Positions 40,480-50,571 of a stretch of DNA of 64,000 bases are shown piece after piece; position 1 is the stretch's first letter, and each line of letters opens with the position of its first letter. Source of the DNA: Ornithinimicrobium murale (GTDB taxonomy: Bacteria > Actinomycetota > Actinomycetes > Actinomycetales > Dermatophilaceae); the NCBI RefSeq assembly GCF_003352835.1, contig NZ_QLVD01000023.1:248001-312000 (forward strand). Direction: 5' to 3'. The translations under genes were made by a program, and so were the position numbers. Below the pieces are notes generated by a model, which saw only the letters and a list, made by a program, of their open reading frames with translations, made no database searches and had not been told where the DNA came from.

Positions 40480-42327
40480 TCAGCGCCCGACGGCGTAGCC
40501 CTGCATGCCGCGGGGATTGGCTCCGGCGCTGAGCAGCCCGCTCTCCGGGTCCTGGGCGACCGCGCACATCCGTCCCAGGCTCCACGGACCCTGCTCCAGC
40601 ACGTCGTGCCCGCGCGAGCGCAGGTCGGCGCGCACCGTGTCGGACAGCCGGTCCTCGACCACGAGCACCCCCGGCTCCGTGATCCGGGGGTCGAAGGAGC
40701 CCGGGAAGCTGGTGGTGTGGAAAGCAGGGGCGTCGATCGCCTCCTGCAGCGTCGCTCCGTGCGCGAGGTGGCGCAGGAGGAACAGGGACTGCCACTGGTC
40801 CTGCTGGTCTCCGCCGGGTGAACCGCACGCCAGCACCGGCCGCCCCTCGCGCAGCACGAGGGTGGGCGTGAGGGTGGTGCGGGGGCGCCGACCGGGCCGC
40901 AGCGAGGAGGGCAGCCCCTGCTCGAGCCACATCATCTGCAGCCGGCTGCCCAGGGGGAAACCCAGCTCGGGGATGACCGGGGAACTCTGCAACCAGCCAC
41001 CGCTCGGGGTGGCCGAGACGATGTTGCCCCAGCGGTCCACGACGTCGAGGTGGCAGGTGTCGCCGCGAGTCACCCCGTCGGGGCCGACGTCCGGCTCACC
41101 CTGCTCCTCCGGTGGCGCCTGGACAGGCTGCCGCGGCCGCTCCTCACGGGTCACCGTCGGCTCGCCGACGCCGGGAGCGCCGCCGACCACCTCGGTCAGC
41201 CCGGCGAAGGCGGCCATTCGTGGCGGGCGACCGCCCGGAGACCCGGGCCGCACGATGCGATCGGCGCGGTCACCGATGAGGCCTGCGCGCTCCACCAGGT
41301 AGGTCGGGTCGAGCAGGTCCTCGACCGGCACCGGCTCGTCGCCGGAGTCCCCGAACCAGGCCTCACGGTCGGCCATCGCCAGCTTCCACGCCTCCGCGAT
41401 GACGTGCACTCCCTCGGCGGTGTCCGGGTCGGGTGCCTCCCCGAGGGCGTCGAGCAGGCCCAGCACCTGCAGCAGCGCCGGCCCCTGGCCCCAGGGCCCC
41501 GTCTTGGCGACGGTGTGCCCCTGCCACTCCCGGGTCAGCGCCGGCTCCCAGGTGGCGGAGTAGTCGGCGAGGTCCTGACCCGTGAGCACCCCGGGCAGCA
41601 CCTGCCCGTTGGAGTGCCGGAAGGCCCGGCGGGCGAAGCGGTCCACGGCCTCGGCGACAAAGCCCTGCGACCAGGCGGCACGGACCGCGTCCACCTGGGC
41701 CTCGCGGTGGCCGGCACCCTCCCCCGCGGCCACCAGTCGGTCCAGGGTGTCGGCCCAGGTCGTGTTGCGGAACAGCTCACCTGGTCGCGGCGGCCGCCCG
41801 CCGGTGAGCCAGAGGTCGGCCGAGGTGGTCCAGTCCGACTCGAACAGCTCCTGGACCGCTGCGACCGTCGCGCCCACGCGGGCGACCAACGGGTGGCCGT
41901 GCCGCGCATAGTGGCGCGCTGGAGCCAGAACTGTCGCGATCGGCATACTGCCGTGGTCCCTCAGCAGGAGGAGCCAGGCGTCCACCGCTCCCGGAGTCGC
42001 CGCCGCCAGCGGCCCGGAGCCGGGCACCCGGTCCATCCCGTGCGCACGGAAGTGCTCGGCCGTCGCGGCCGCCGGCGCCGGGCCCTGGCCGCACAGCACC
42101 CGCGGCGTCGGGTCGTCGGCGGTGGCGATGATGGCGGGCAGGTCGCCGCCGGGGCCGTTGAGGTGCGGCTCGACCAGGTGCAGCACGAAGCCACCGGCGA
42201 CCGCGGCGTCGAAGGCGTTGCCGCCCTGCTCGAGCATCGCCATCGCGGTCTGGGAGGCGATCCAGTGCGTGCTGGAGACCATCCCGAAGGTGCCGGTCAG
42301 CGTGGGGCGGGTGGTGAAGTCAGCCAT
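40480..42327 (-). CDS. Gamma-glutamyltransferase family protein
   Basis: A 615-residue N-terminal nucleophile hydrolase. N-terminal marks are HWIASQTAMAMLEQGGNAFD and AAVAGGFVLHLVEPHLNGPG, typical of the large subunit. The processing site is TRGDTCHLDVVDRWGN, where Thr424 is the nucleophile of the small subunit; then come TPSGGWLQSSPVIPELGF and the late LACGSPGGDQQDQWQ. No signal peptide is obvious, so a cytosolic location is likely, unlike many glutathione-degrading homologues. With mycothiol as the usual actinobacterial thiol, the natural substrate is uncertain. ATG 42327 is chosen; it lies four bases after the 28-aa gene. Confidence 0.93.
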   Translation of the reverse strand: MADFTTRPTLTGTFGMVSSTHWIASQTAMAMLEQGGNAFDAAVAGGFVLHLVEPHLNGPGGDLPAIIATADDPTPRVLCGQGPAPAAATAEHFRAHGMDRVPGSGPLAAATPGAVDAWLLLLRDHGSMPIATVLAPARHYARHGHPLVARVGATVAAVQELFESDWTTSADLWLTGGRPPRPGELFRNTTWADTLDRLVAAGEGAGHREAQVDAVRAAWSQGFVAEAVDRFARRAFRHSNGQVLPGVLTGQDLADYSATWEPALTREWQGHTVAKTGPWGQGPALLQVLGLLDALGEAPDPDTAEGVHVIAEAWKLAMADREAWFGDSGDEPVPVEDLLDPTYLVERAGLIGDRADRIVRPGSPGGRPPRMAAFAGLTEVVGGAPGVGEPTVTREERPRQPVQAPPEEQGEPDVGPDGVTRGDTCHLDVVDRWGNIVSATPSGGWLQSSPVIPELGFPLGSRLQMMWLEQGLPSSLRPGRRPRTTLTPTLVLREGRPVLACGSPGGDQQDQWQSLFLLRHLAHGATLQEAIDAPAFHTTSFPGSFDPRITEPGVLVVEDRLSDTVRADLRSRGHDVLEQGPWSLGRMCAVAQDPESGLLSAGANPRGMQGYAVGR

Positions 42328-42331
42328 GAGG

Positions 42332-42418
42332 TCAGTCCACCACGGCCGCGACGGCCGCCGCGACAATGAACAGGGCGAGCGCCACCAGGACGATGGCCCG
42401 ACGCGAGCGTGGCGTCAT
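42332..42418 (-). CDS. 28-aa single-span membrane peptide between MFS and GGT genes
   Basis: A very short gene: ATG 42418 overlaps the TGA of the MFS gene as TGATG, and its stop (TGA) lies four bases before the gamma-glutamyltransferase ATG. The sequence begins MTPRSRRAIVLVALALFIVA and continues AAAVAAVVD, a basic start followed by one membrane span. Tight coupling on both sides supports translation. It could be a small regulatory subunit of the transporter; this is inference from size and place. Confidence 0.55.
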   Translation of the reverse strand: MTPRSRRAIVLVALALFIVAAAVAAVVD

Positions 42419-43701
42419 CAGGTGACCTTCTCCGGCAGCGGTTCGGTCGTGCCGTACTGCACGCTGAGCCAGTTGCCCCGCTCGCGCTGCAGCCGGATCC
42501 TGATGTCATTGGTGCGCATGACATAGATGGTCGCAACAAGCACCGCGATCCCGCACGTCACGGTCGCGATCAGCACGGTCCAGCGGGCGCCGAACGTCTC
42601 CCCGATCCAACCGATGAAGGGTGACCCCAAGGGAGTCCCGCCCATGAAGACGGCCATGTACAACGCCATCACCCGACCCCGCACCTCGGGCGCGACACTG
42701 AGCTGGATCATCGAGTTGGCGGTGACCATGACGGTCAGCGCGGACAGCCCCGTCGGGATCAGCACCAGGGTGTAGAAGAGGAAGTTCGGGGCCAGTCCGA
42801 CGAAGAGCGTGCACAGGGAGAACAACCCCATGGCCCCCAGCAGGTAGCGCAGCCGTGGCTTCTCCCGGCGCGCCGCCAGCAGTGCTCCGCCGAGGGAGCC
42901 GATCGCCATGACCGAGCCGACGATGCCGTACTCCTCCACTCCCTTGCCGAAGGCCTCGGTGGACATCAGGGCGTTGGTGAGCTGGAAGTTCATCCCGAAG
43001 GTGCCGTGGACGAAGACCAGCGCCATGATCAGGATGATGTCGGGGCGGTGCCGCACATAGGCGATCCCCTCGCGAATGCGGCCCTTGCCCTTGGCCACCG
43101 GCGCGGGGGTGAGTTGGTCCACGTCCATGAGGAGCAGGGCGCCGATCACGGCGACGAACGACAGGGCGTTGATCAGCAGGGTGGGGCCGGTCCCGACCCA
43201 GGCGATGAGCAGTCCCGCCAGCGCCGGGCCTATCAGGCGGCCGCTGTGGAAGGAGGCACTGTTGAGGCCCACCGCGTTGGTGATCTGCGTGGGCGGCACC
43301 ATCTCGGACACGAAGGCCTGCCGAGCCGGGCCGTCGACGGCGGCCGAGCAGCCCTGGATGAAGGCCAGCAGGTAGATGTGCCACAGCTCGGCCACCCCGG
43401 TCAGCACGAGCACGGCCATGGTCAGCGCCGTGAGTGCCATGAGCGACTGGGTCACGATCATGACCTGGCGCTTGGCGAACCGGTCGCTGACGGCGCCGGC
43501 GATCGGCGCGAGCAGGAGCATCGGGAGGAACTGGAGGCCGGTGACGATGCCGAGGGCCTGGGCGGAGTTGTTGGTCAGCTCGGTGAGCACCAACCAGTCC
43601 TGGGCGACGCGGCCCATCCAGGTGCCGGTGTTGGAGACGATGCCGCCGGCGGCATAGATGCGGTAGTTCTTGATCGACAGTGAGCTGAACATCGCGCTCA
43701 C
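42418..43701 (-). CDS. MFS transporter, enterobactin-exporter-like
   Basis: A 427-residue drug- or siderophore-type exporter with twelve predicted spans. Marks: FSSLSIKNYRIYAAGGIVSN, GTWMGRVAQDWLVLTEL, then AGAVSDRFAKRQVMIVTQSL (motif A), and GPARQAFVSEMVPPTQITNA, typical of the MFS_3 group. GTG 43701 overlaps the MarR stop as GTGA, so regulator and exporter are cotranscribed. The C-terminus is amphipathic and basic (IRIRLQRERGNWLSV). Likely regulated by the MarR protein in front of it. Confidence 0.92.
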   Translation of the reverse strand: MSAMFSSLSIKNYRIYAAGGIVSNTGTWMGRVAQDWLVLTELTNNSAQALGIVTGLQFLPMLLLAPIAGAVSDRFAKRQVMIVTQSLMALTALTMAVLVLTGVAELWHIYLLAFIQGCSAAVDGPARQAFVSEMVPPTQITNAVGLNSASFHSGRLIGPALAGLLIAWVGTGPTLLINALSFVAVIGALLLMDVDQLTPAPVAKGKGRIREGIAYVRHRPDIILIMALVFVHGTFGMNFQLTNALMSTEAFGKGVEEYGIVGSVMAIGSLGGALLAARREKPRLRYLLGAMGLFSLCTLFVGLAPNFLFYTLVLIPTGLSALTVMVTANSMIQLSVAPEVRGRVMALYMAVFMGGTPLGSPFIGWIGETFGARWTVLIATVTCGIAVLVATIYVMRTNDIRIRLQRERGNWLSVQYGTTEPLPEKVT

Positions 43702-44144
43702 TGGTCAACCACCCGGTTCAGCAGCTCGCTGGCACGCGCCAGAAGGTCCTGCTCCTCATCGGTCAGGCCGTCCAGGCGCTCGGTCATCCAGGCATCACGA
43801 CGCGCGCGGTGCTCGTCGAGCTGCCGCTGCCCGGCGGGGGTGAGTGAGAGCCGGACCACCCGGCCGTCCTCGCTGTCGGAGGCGCGCTCCACCAGGCCGA
43901 GCTCGACCAGCTTGCCCACGGTTCGGCTCATGCTCGGCGCACTCACCCGCTCGATCGCGGCCAGCTCGCCGGACGTGCGGGAGGACTCGGCCAGGCGGAT
44001 GATCACGCTCATCTGGTGAGGGGCGACACCGCCGGTGGTCGTCTCGAAGCGCACCCGTCGCGAGACGCGCATGCAGGCGATGCGCAGGTCGTGCGCGAGC
44101 CGGGCGATGCGCTCGGGCGAGGCAGGGTCTGGCTGAGCGGGCAC
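43698..44144 (-). CDS. MarR family transcriptional regulator
   Basis: A 148-residue winged HTH repressor. Marks: LAHDLRIACMRVSRRVRFET, then APHQMSVIIRLAESSRTSGE, the recognition helix region AIERVSAPSMSRTVGKLVEL, and the wing GLVERASDSEDGRVVRLSLT. It starts at GTG 44144 and is coupled to the exporter behind it. It probably binds the imperfect TTAAC/GCTAA palindrome upstream and is released by an unknown ligand exported by the MFS protein. Confidence 0.93.
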   Translation of the reverse strand: MPAQPDPASPERIARLAHDLRIACMRVSRRVRFETTTGGVAPHQMSVIIRLAESSRTSGELAAIERVSAPSMSRTVGKLVELGLVERASDSEDGRVVRLSLTPAGQRQLDEHRARRDAWMTERLDGLTDEEQDLLARASELLNRVVDQ

Positions 44145-44183
44145 GGCGGTCCTTGGCTGGTGGCAGGGGGAGTCTGGCCTTTA

Positions 44184-44208
44184 CCTTAACTCATTACCTG
44201 TGCTAACC
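44184..44208 (-). promoter_or_regulatory. Possible MarR operator
   Basis: TTAAC (44186-44190) and GCTAA (44202-44206) form an imperfect inverted repeat with an 11-bp spacer, in an AT-rich island about 40 bases upstream of marR in otherwise GC-rich DNA. This size and place fit MarR binding sites. No clean -35/-10 pair is visible. Confidence 0.4.
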
Positions 44209-44252
44209 ATTCCGCCGGCCCGACGGAGCGTGACCGCGTCGCCGAGGCGCTG

Positions 44253-44288
44253 ACCCGGGTCAGGCGCCGAGCAGCAGGCTAACCCGGG

Positions 44289-44304
<16 letters not shown>
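44253..44304. repeat. 29-bp tandem duplication across the NCS2 gene 3' end
   Basis: The 23-bp sequence starting ACCCGGGTCAGGCGCCGAGC occurs at 44253 and 44282, period 29. The second copy contains the stop codon and the last codons (LLGA) of the NCS2 permease; the first is a duplicate beyond the stop. Confidence 0.9.
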
Positions 44305-45758
<1,454 letters not shown>

Positions 45759-45776
45759 GCCGCATAGATTAGGCCC

Positions 45777-46055
45777 ATGCCAGACCAGCGCAACAGCGAG
45801 GCTGTCGGACCCGGGGACGGCCTGCCGCCGGGCCAGGCGCCGGTCGTGGCACCGGAGGCACGGATGCCGACGATCCGGATCGTGCACTGGGGGATGGTGC
45901 TCTGGGCCATCGCCCTGCTGGTGGTGCTGCTGGTGCCCGCTCTGCACCAGGGCGACCGCGCCTGGTGGGTCTGGGTCCCCGTGGCCGGCTTCAGCCTGGG
46001 AGCCATCGGGCACATCTACCTGGCCAGGGGGCGCGGCAACGCCGCCGACGCCTGA
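45777..46055 (+). CDS. DUF2530 domain-containing small membrane protein
   Basis: A 92-residue protein with a Pro/Gly-rich N-terminus, then two membrane spans (HWGMVLWAIALLVVLLVPAL and WVWVPVAGFSLGAIGHIYLA), the pattern of DUF2530. The function is unknown. The gene is divergent from the NCS2 permease with 18 bases between starts, an arrangement seen in related genomes. Its stop is followed by an imperfect 31-bp duplication around 46063 and 46094. Confidence 0.88.
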   Translation: MPDQRNSEAVGPGDGLPPGQAPVVAPEARMPTIRIVHWGMVLWAIALLVVLLVPALHQGDRAWWVWVPVAGFSLGAIGHIYLARGRGNAADA

Positions 46056-46127
46056 CCCTCCTGGTCGGGGCGACGCCAGAGCGACGCCCAGACGGTCGGG
46101 ACGACGCCAGCGCGCCGGGCCCACGCG

Positions 46128-46871
46128 TCAGTGCTCGACGATCTCCAGCACGCTGTCGTCCAGGACCGGTGGGTCGATGCGCTCCGGCTCGGAGCGCTCC
46201 ACGTCGACCTCGCTGTGAGCACCGCATCCGTGGTCCAGGCTGACGACGCTCCCGTCGCTGGGCGACCACTCGTTGGCGCACACACCGAAAACGCTCCGGA
46301 GAGCGCCGGCCATCGGCACGAAGTAGCCACACGAGCTGCACGGGGCCGGTGCCTTACGGGCGGTGTCGGTGTCCGGCCCGTGCTCCCCGTCATACCAGCG
46401 CTGCGCGGCGGCGTCGCGGCCCTCCGGGGACAGGACGCGGGGGCGTCCCAGGCCGAGCTCGAAGAAGCCGAGCTGGTCGACATCCTCCTCGCCGGTGGCC
46501 TCGAAGCCACCCTCCAGGAACGGGTCGTCGTCGTTCTTCGGGGTCACGTCGCCGGGGCCGATGTCCCCGGGAGCCAGCCGCTCGGCATACGGCACCCAGT
46601 GCGGCGACAGGAGCGCATCCTCCCCAGCAACCAGGTGAGTCTCACTGAGCAGGGCCGAACGACCCCGCGGCGGGCGGGTCAGGGTGATCGCCCAGCGCCA
46701 CCCGGGATAGGCGACGGCGGTGCAGTCGAAGTAGTGCGTGCCGACGCGGTCCTCGTCCATGACGAAGCCCACGTGGTCACCGACAGTGCCGGGCTCGGCA
46801 ATGGCGACGGCGGCCTCGCGGGCCGCCTCCTCGGCGGCGGCCAGCACGGCGTCCCGCTTGGGGGATGCCAT
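46128..46871 (-). CDS. DUF3027 domain-containing protein
   Basis: A 247-residue cytosolic protein. It carries the DUF3027 pattern: VGFVMDEDRVGTHYFDCTAV, YPGWRWAITLTRPPRG, then LLSPHWVPYAERLAPGDIGP and a later CSSCGYFVPMAGALRSVFGV with VCANEWSPSDG, which looks like a zinc site (CxxC plus later Cys and His). It is translationally coupled (TGATG) to the cold shock protein gene in front of it, a conserved pair in actinobacteria. No function is established. Confidence 0.9.
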   Translation of the reverse strand: MASPKRDAVLAAAEEAAREAAVAIAEPGTVGDHVGFVMDEDRVGTHYFDCTAVAYPGWRWAITLTRPPRGRSALLSETHLVAGEDALLSPHWVPYAERLAPGDIGPGDVTPKNDDDPFLEGGFEATGEEDVDQLGFFELGLGRPRVLSPEGRDAAAQRWYDGEHGPDTDTARKAPAPCSSCGYFVPMAGALRSVFGVCANEWSPSDGSVVSLDHGCGAHSEVDVERSEPERIDPPVLDDSVLEIVEH

Positions 46872-47272
46872 CAGGCGCCCGCCTCAAACTGGTCGGCGAC
46901 GGCGCGCAGGCTCTTGGCGAGCGCGGCAGACAACCGCTTGTCGGGATAGTGGCCGCGGCGCAGGCTGTTGGAGGAGTCGTCGAGCAGCTTGATCAGATCC
47001 TCGATGACCACGGCCATCTCATCAGCAGGCTTGCGGTCGCGGACCGCGATCGACCGGGAGACCGACGGCGAGGGTTCGAGCAGCCGGACGTGCAGCGCCT
47101 GGTCACCGCGTCGCCCCTGGGCGATGTCGAACTCGACCCGTGCGCCGCGTGGCAGCGTCGTGACGCCGGTCGGGAGGACCGAGGCGTGGACATAGACGTC
47201 CTGACCCTCGTCACTGGAGAGGAAGCCGAAGCCCTTCTCCTCGTCATAGAACCTGACCTTGCCCGTGGGCAC
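46871..47272 (-). CDS. Cold shock domain protein with C-terminal extension
   Basis: A 133-residue nucleic-acid binding protein. Residues 1-65 are a cold shock domain (PTGKVRFYDEEKGFGFLSSD, then VYVHASVLP) with RNP1 KGFGFL and an RNP2-like VYVHAS. The second half is an alpha-helical extension (AVVIEDLIKLLDDSSNSLRR), longer than the standard 67-residue Csp. It starts at GTG 47272 with AGAGG upstream, and is coupled to DUF3027. The 147 bases before it are non-coding and probably hold its promoter and leader. Confidence 0.94.
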   Translation of the reverse strand: MPTGKVRFYDEEKGFGFLSSDEGQDVYVHASVLPTGVTTLPRGARVEFDIAQGRRGDQALHVRLLEPSPSVSRSIAVRDRKPADEMAVVIEDLIKLLDDSSNSLRRGHYPDKRLSAALAKSLRAVADQFEAGA

Positions 47273-47419
47273 TGTGCACCTCTTAGTTCGCGTTGCATGG
47301 GGGAAGCGCTCCCAGGTTATCGTCTCGCGGCCATAAGTCCCGCCTCGAAGCCACTCTGCTTCCGTCCATCGAGCGCGTGGGACCGGAGAACCAACACCTC
47401 GGGGCTGGCGAGGACCCGA

Positions 47420-47848
47420 TCAGGTCACGGCTCTCCGGACCAGGTCGACGATCCGGTCCTCGACGTCGGGGGTGAGCTCGGTGATGGCGAAACCGGTGGG
47501 CCACATCGGGCCGTCGTCCAGATTGGCTCGGTCCTCGAAGCTGAGCGTGGAGTATCTCGTGTCGAACTTCGACGCGGCCTGGAACAGGATCACCGTCTTG
47601 CCGTCCCGGGCATAGGCGGGCATGCCATACATGGTCTTCGGGCCCAGTTCAGGTGCCACCTCCTTGACGATCGCGTGCACCCTCTTGGCGATGACCTGGT
47701 CGTCCTCGGACATGGCCGCGATCGCCTCCAGCACGGCCTGCTCGGCCGCGGCCCCCTTCTTGGCCGCCCGCAGCTCCCTGGCCCGGTCCTTGACCGCCTG
47801 GCGCTCCTCGGCGGACAGCTTCGTCGTGTCCTCGCCCCTGCCTGCCAT
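47420..47848 (-). CDS. DUF1801 (iron chaperone/YdhG-like) domain protein
   Basis: A 142-residue cytosolic protein. The N-terminus is basic and helical (KLSAEERQAVKDRARELRAA), then the DUF1801 core follows: VHAIVKEVAPELGPKTMYGM, PAYARDGKTVILFQAASKF, YSTLSFEDRANLDD and a final TPDVEDRIVDLVRRAV. Homologues include the YdhG/frataxin-like fold annotated as iron chaperone, but the activity is uncertain for most members. A free-standing gene with its own promoter region. Confidence 0.88.
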   Translation of the reverse strand: MAGRGEDTTKLSAEERQAVKDRARELRAAKKGAAAEQAVLEAIAAMSEDDQVIAKRVHAIVKEVAPELGPKTMYGMPAYARDGKTVILFQAASKFDTRYSTLSFEDRANLDDGPMWPTGFAITELTPDVEDRIVDLVRRAVT

Positions 47849-47957
47849 GATGCTTCCTCTCGTGTGGTGGATGTGGTCCCTACGCTAGGGCGACCGACCG
47901 ACGGCTGCTTCTCGGATCCTGATCGACCGCTCACGCGCGGGTGCGCGCCGGTCCACC

Positions 47958-49823
47958 TCAGGCGGCCAGCGCCGCGTCGAGCACGTTCTCGTCCACCCGC
48001 TCGCTGGCCCGCACCAGGGCCGCATAGGCACCCCCGGCAGCCATCAGCTCGTCGTGGGAGCCCCGTTCCTGGATCTCACCGTGGTCCAGCACCACGATCT
48101 GGTCGGCGGTCCGCACCGTCGAGAGGCGGTGGGCGATGGTGATGACCGTGCGCCCCTCCCCCAGCTCGTCCAGGGCCCGTTGCACCGCAAGCTCGGTGCG
48201 GGTGTCCAGGGCACTGGTCGCCTCGTCGAGGATCAGCACGCGCGGGTTGCGCAGCAGCGTGCGGGCCAGCGCCAGGCGCTGCTGCTCGCCACCGGAGAAG
48301 CGGTGCCCGCGAGCGCCGACCACCGTGTCGTAACCCCGGGGCAGGGCCTCGATCACCTCGTGGATCTGCGCGGCCCGCGCCGCCGCCTCCACCTGCTCGT
48401 CGGTCGCGTCCGGGTTGCCGAAGCGCAGGTTCTGCAGGACGGTGTCGTGCAGCAGATAGGTCTCCTGCGAGACCACCCCGACCACGCCCGCACGCTGCTC
48501 GGAGGTCAGGTCCCGCAGGTCGATGCCGTCCAGGGTCACCCGTCCCTCGGTCGGGTCATAGAGCCGGCTGACCAGGGAGGCGAGCGTGCTCTTGCCCGAG
48601 CCGGTGGCTCCGACGATCGCCAGGTGGGTGCCGGCTGGGACCGTGAGGTCGACGGCCCGCAGGGCGTCGTGATCCCCGTCCGTATGCCGAAAGGTCACCT
48701 TCTCGAGGCAGACCCGGCCCTCGGCATACTCCCGTGGGTAGTGCGCCGGCTCCGCCGGCTCGGGGACCTCGGCGGTGAGGTCCAGGTATTCGAAGATGCG
48801 GCTGAACAGGGCCATCGAGGCGGTCACCTGGACGCCCATGGTCAGCAGCCCCATGACTGGGCGGAAGATGCCGGCCTGCAGGGCGATGAAGGCGACCAGC
48901 GTGCCGATGGTGATGCCCTCTGAGGTGACCGGCAGGCCGGCGATCAGATAGATCAGTGCAGGGATGACCGCGAAGATGATGCCCATCGTCGCAGTGCGCC
49001 ATCGGCCGGCGATCTGCGCGGCGACCTCCAGCTCGAGCAGGTCATCGGAGGCACGGAAGAAGCGGTCGGCGAGGGCGGGTCCGGCACCGAGGGTCTTGCT
49101 CAGGCGGGCGCCGCTGACCGACAGTGACTCCTCGACCTGGCCGTGCAGGCCGGCGAGCGCCTTCTGCCGCTGCTCCGTGGCCCGACGGCGCAGCCTGGCC
49201 ACGGAGCGGCTGAGCAGCACCGCGGGCGGGATGACCACGAGGGAGAGCAACGCAAGCTGCCAGCTGAGGGCGACCATCGCGATGAGCGTGCCCACGACGG
49301 TGGCGATATTGCCGGCCAGGTTGGTGGCGGTCGAGGTGACCACGCCCTGCAGCCCGGAGATGTCGTGGGTCAGGCGCGACTGCACCTCTCCCCCACGGGT
49401 GCGGGTGAAGAAGGACAGTGACTGCTGCTGCAGGTTCCTGAACACCGCGGTGCGCAGGCTGTGCATGATCCGCTGGCCGACGGTCGTGGACATCCAGGTC
49501 TGCACGACACCGAGCACGGCGTTCACGGCTGCCACCCCGATCATCGCGGCGACCAGGACGAGCAGCAGCCGGACGTCCTGGTGCGGGATGGCGTCATCGA
49601 CCAGGGCCTTGGCCAGGAACGGGGTGGCCAGGCCCAGGACGGAGCTGGTCACGATGATCGCCAGCACGGTCAGCAGGGTGAGGCGGTGCGGGCGGAAGAG
49701 GGTGAGGACCCGGGCGGCGCTCACCGGGTGGGCGGCCAGCTGGGCGGTGTCCTTGGGGTCGCGGCGGGCGCCGCCGTGGCGGCCTCCCCCGGTGCGGGGT
49801 GCGGAGTCAAAGGTGGCGTCCAT
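47958..49823 (-). CDS. ABC transporter, fused permease and ATPase (exporter type)
   Basis: A 621-residue half-transporter likely acting as a dimer. After a Gly-rich start, residues 40-330 hold six membrane spans (LTLLTVLAIIVTSSVLGLAT and others). The ATPase domain (about 375-610) has Walker A VGATGSGKSTLASL, Q-loop VVSQETYLL, signature FSGGEQQRLALARTLL, Walker B VLILDEATSALD and the switch His in TIAHRLSTV. It resembles multidrug or lipid exporters. ATG 49823 has GGAGG in front. The divergent MarR gene probably controls it. Confidence 0.94.
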   Translation of the reverse strand: MDATFDSAPRTGGGRHGGARRDPKDTAQLAAHPVSAARVLTLFRPHRLTLLTVLAIIVTSSVLGLATPFLAKALVDDAIPHQDVRLLLVLVAAMIGVAAVNAVLGVVQTWMSTTVGQRIMHSLRTAVFRNLQQQSLSFFTRTRGGEVQSRLTHDISGLQGVVTSTATNLAGNIATVVGTLIAMVALSWQLALLSLVVIPPAVLLSRSVARLRRRATEQRQKALAGLHGQVEESLSVSGARLSKTLGAGPALADRFFRASDDLLELEVAAQIAGRWRTATMGIIFAVIPALIYLIAGLPVTSEGITIGTLVAFIALQAGIFRPVMGLLTMGVQVTASMALFSRIFEYLDLTAEVPEPAEPAHYPREYAEGRVCLEKVTFRHTDGDHDALRAVDLTVPAGTHLAIVGATGSGKSTLASLVSRLYDPTEGRVTLDGIDLRDLTSEQRAGVVGVVSQETYLLHDTVLQNLRFGNPDATDEQVEAAARAAQIHEVIEALPRGYDTVVGARGHRFSGGEQQRLALARTLLRNPRVLILDEATSALDTRTELAVQRALDELGEGRTVITIAHRLSTVRTADQIVVLDHGEIQERGSHDELMAAGGAYAALVRASERVDENVLDAALAA

Positions 49824-49876
49824 GGGCACCCCTCCTTTCATCTCTGGTGGCCGGTCATCGGTGCCGGCCCGGTCGT

Positions 49877-49909
49877 AGACAGATGATGAGGTTACCACAT
49901 TATATGTCT
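49877..49909. promoter_or_regulatory. Shared promoter/operator of ABC exporter and MarR gene
   Basis: The AT-rich intergenic core carries AGACA (49877-49881) and TGTCT (49905-49909) as inverted arms. On the minus strand TATAAT (49904-49899) is a perfect -10 for the ABC gene; its -35 is weak. The position is typical for a MarR operator between divergent regulator and transporter. Confidence 0.5.
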
Positions 49910-50002
49910 GCCTCAGAACTCTGCTAGGGTTCTCGGTGGCGCCGACCCTGGCGTGCGGCCGGGCCGGGCGCCCAGCCACGGGCCCGCAGAAGGAAGACAC
50001 AG

Positions 50003-50488
50003 ATGCGTCACCACGAGAGCAACCCGATCGACCCGGAGGCCTCCGAGCTGGAGCTGATCCAGCACCTGGCCCGCCACCTGCGCCGCGGGTCCGCGGTGGA
50101 GACCGCACCTTGGGGCCTGTCCCCGCACCAGGCGCGGGCGCTGGGCGTGATCGCCCGCACTGAGGGCCGGCGGCGCCGATCGCCCGAGGGCGACCAGGGG
50201 CGCGGCCTGCGCCTGGGCGCCCTGGCGGAGTGGTTGCACATCGCGCCCCGCTCGGCGACCGAGGTCGTGGACGCACTGGAGGAGCTCGGCCTGGCCCTGC
50301 GGGCTCCGGACCCCGCGGACCGACGGGCGGTGCTCGTCGGGCTGACCGACCGCGGCCGCCAGGTCGCCCACGAGATCCGGGCCGCCCGCAGGGCCCAGAC
50401 CGAGACGATCCTGGACGAGCTCAGCGCGCAGGACCGCGCTCAGTTGCGTGCCTCACTCCTCACCCTGCTCGAGGCGGCCACCCGCTGA
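50003..50488 (+). CDS. MarR family transcriptional regulator, divergent from ABC exporter
   Basis: A 161-residue winged HTH protein. Marks: IQHLARHLRRGSAVETAPWG, LSPHQARALGVIARTEG, an insertion rich in Arg and Gly, then the recognition helix ALAEWLHIAPRSATEVVDAL and the wing APDPADRRAVLVGLTDRG, which matches the DxRxxxV/L MarR signature. It most likely represses the exporter gene divergent from it. The starting ATG has AGAAGGAA upstream. Confidence 0.93.
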   Translation: MRHHESNPIDPEASELELIQHLARHLRRGSAVETAPWGLSPHQARALGVIARTEGRRRRSPEGDQGRGLRLGALAEWLHIAPRSATEVVDALEELGLALRAPDPADRRAVLVGLTDRGRQVAHEIRAARRAQTETILDELSAQDRAQLRASLLTLLEAATR

Positions 50489-50530
50489 CCGGAACCCGCG
50501 CGCGACGGCCGAGTGACGGCATACGGCCTG

Positions 50531-50558
50531 GGCCCCGCACCCCGATCGGTGCGGGGCC
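50531..50558. terminator. Bidirectional hairpin terminator
   Basis: GGCCCCGCACC (50531-50541) pairs perfectly with GGTGCGGGGCC (50548-50558) around a 6-nt loop, between the MarR gene and the convergent amt gene. Confidence 0.88.
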
Positions 50559-50571
50559 TCGCGCTCGACCC

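Noticed and set aside
49136..49886. Long frames opposite the ABC exporter
   Set aside because: His- and Arg-rich antisense shadows typical of GC-rich coding DNA.
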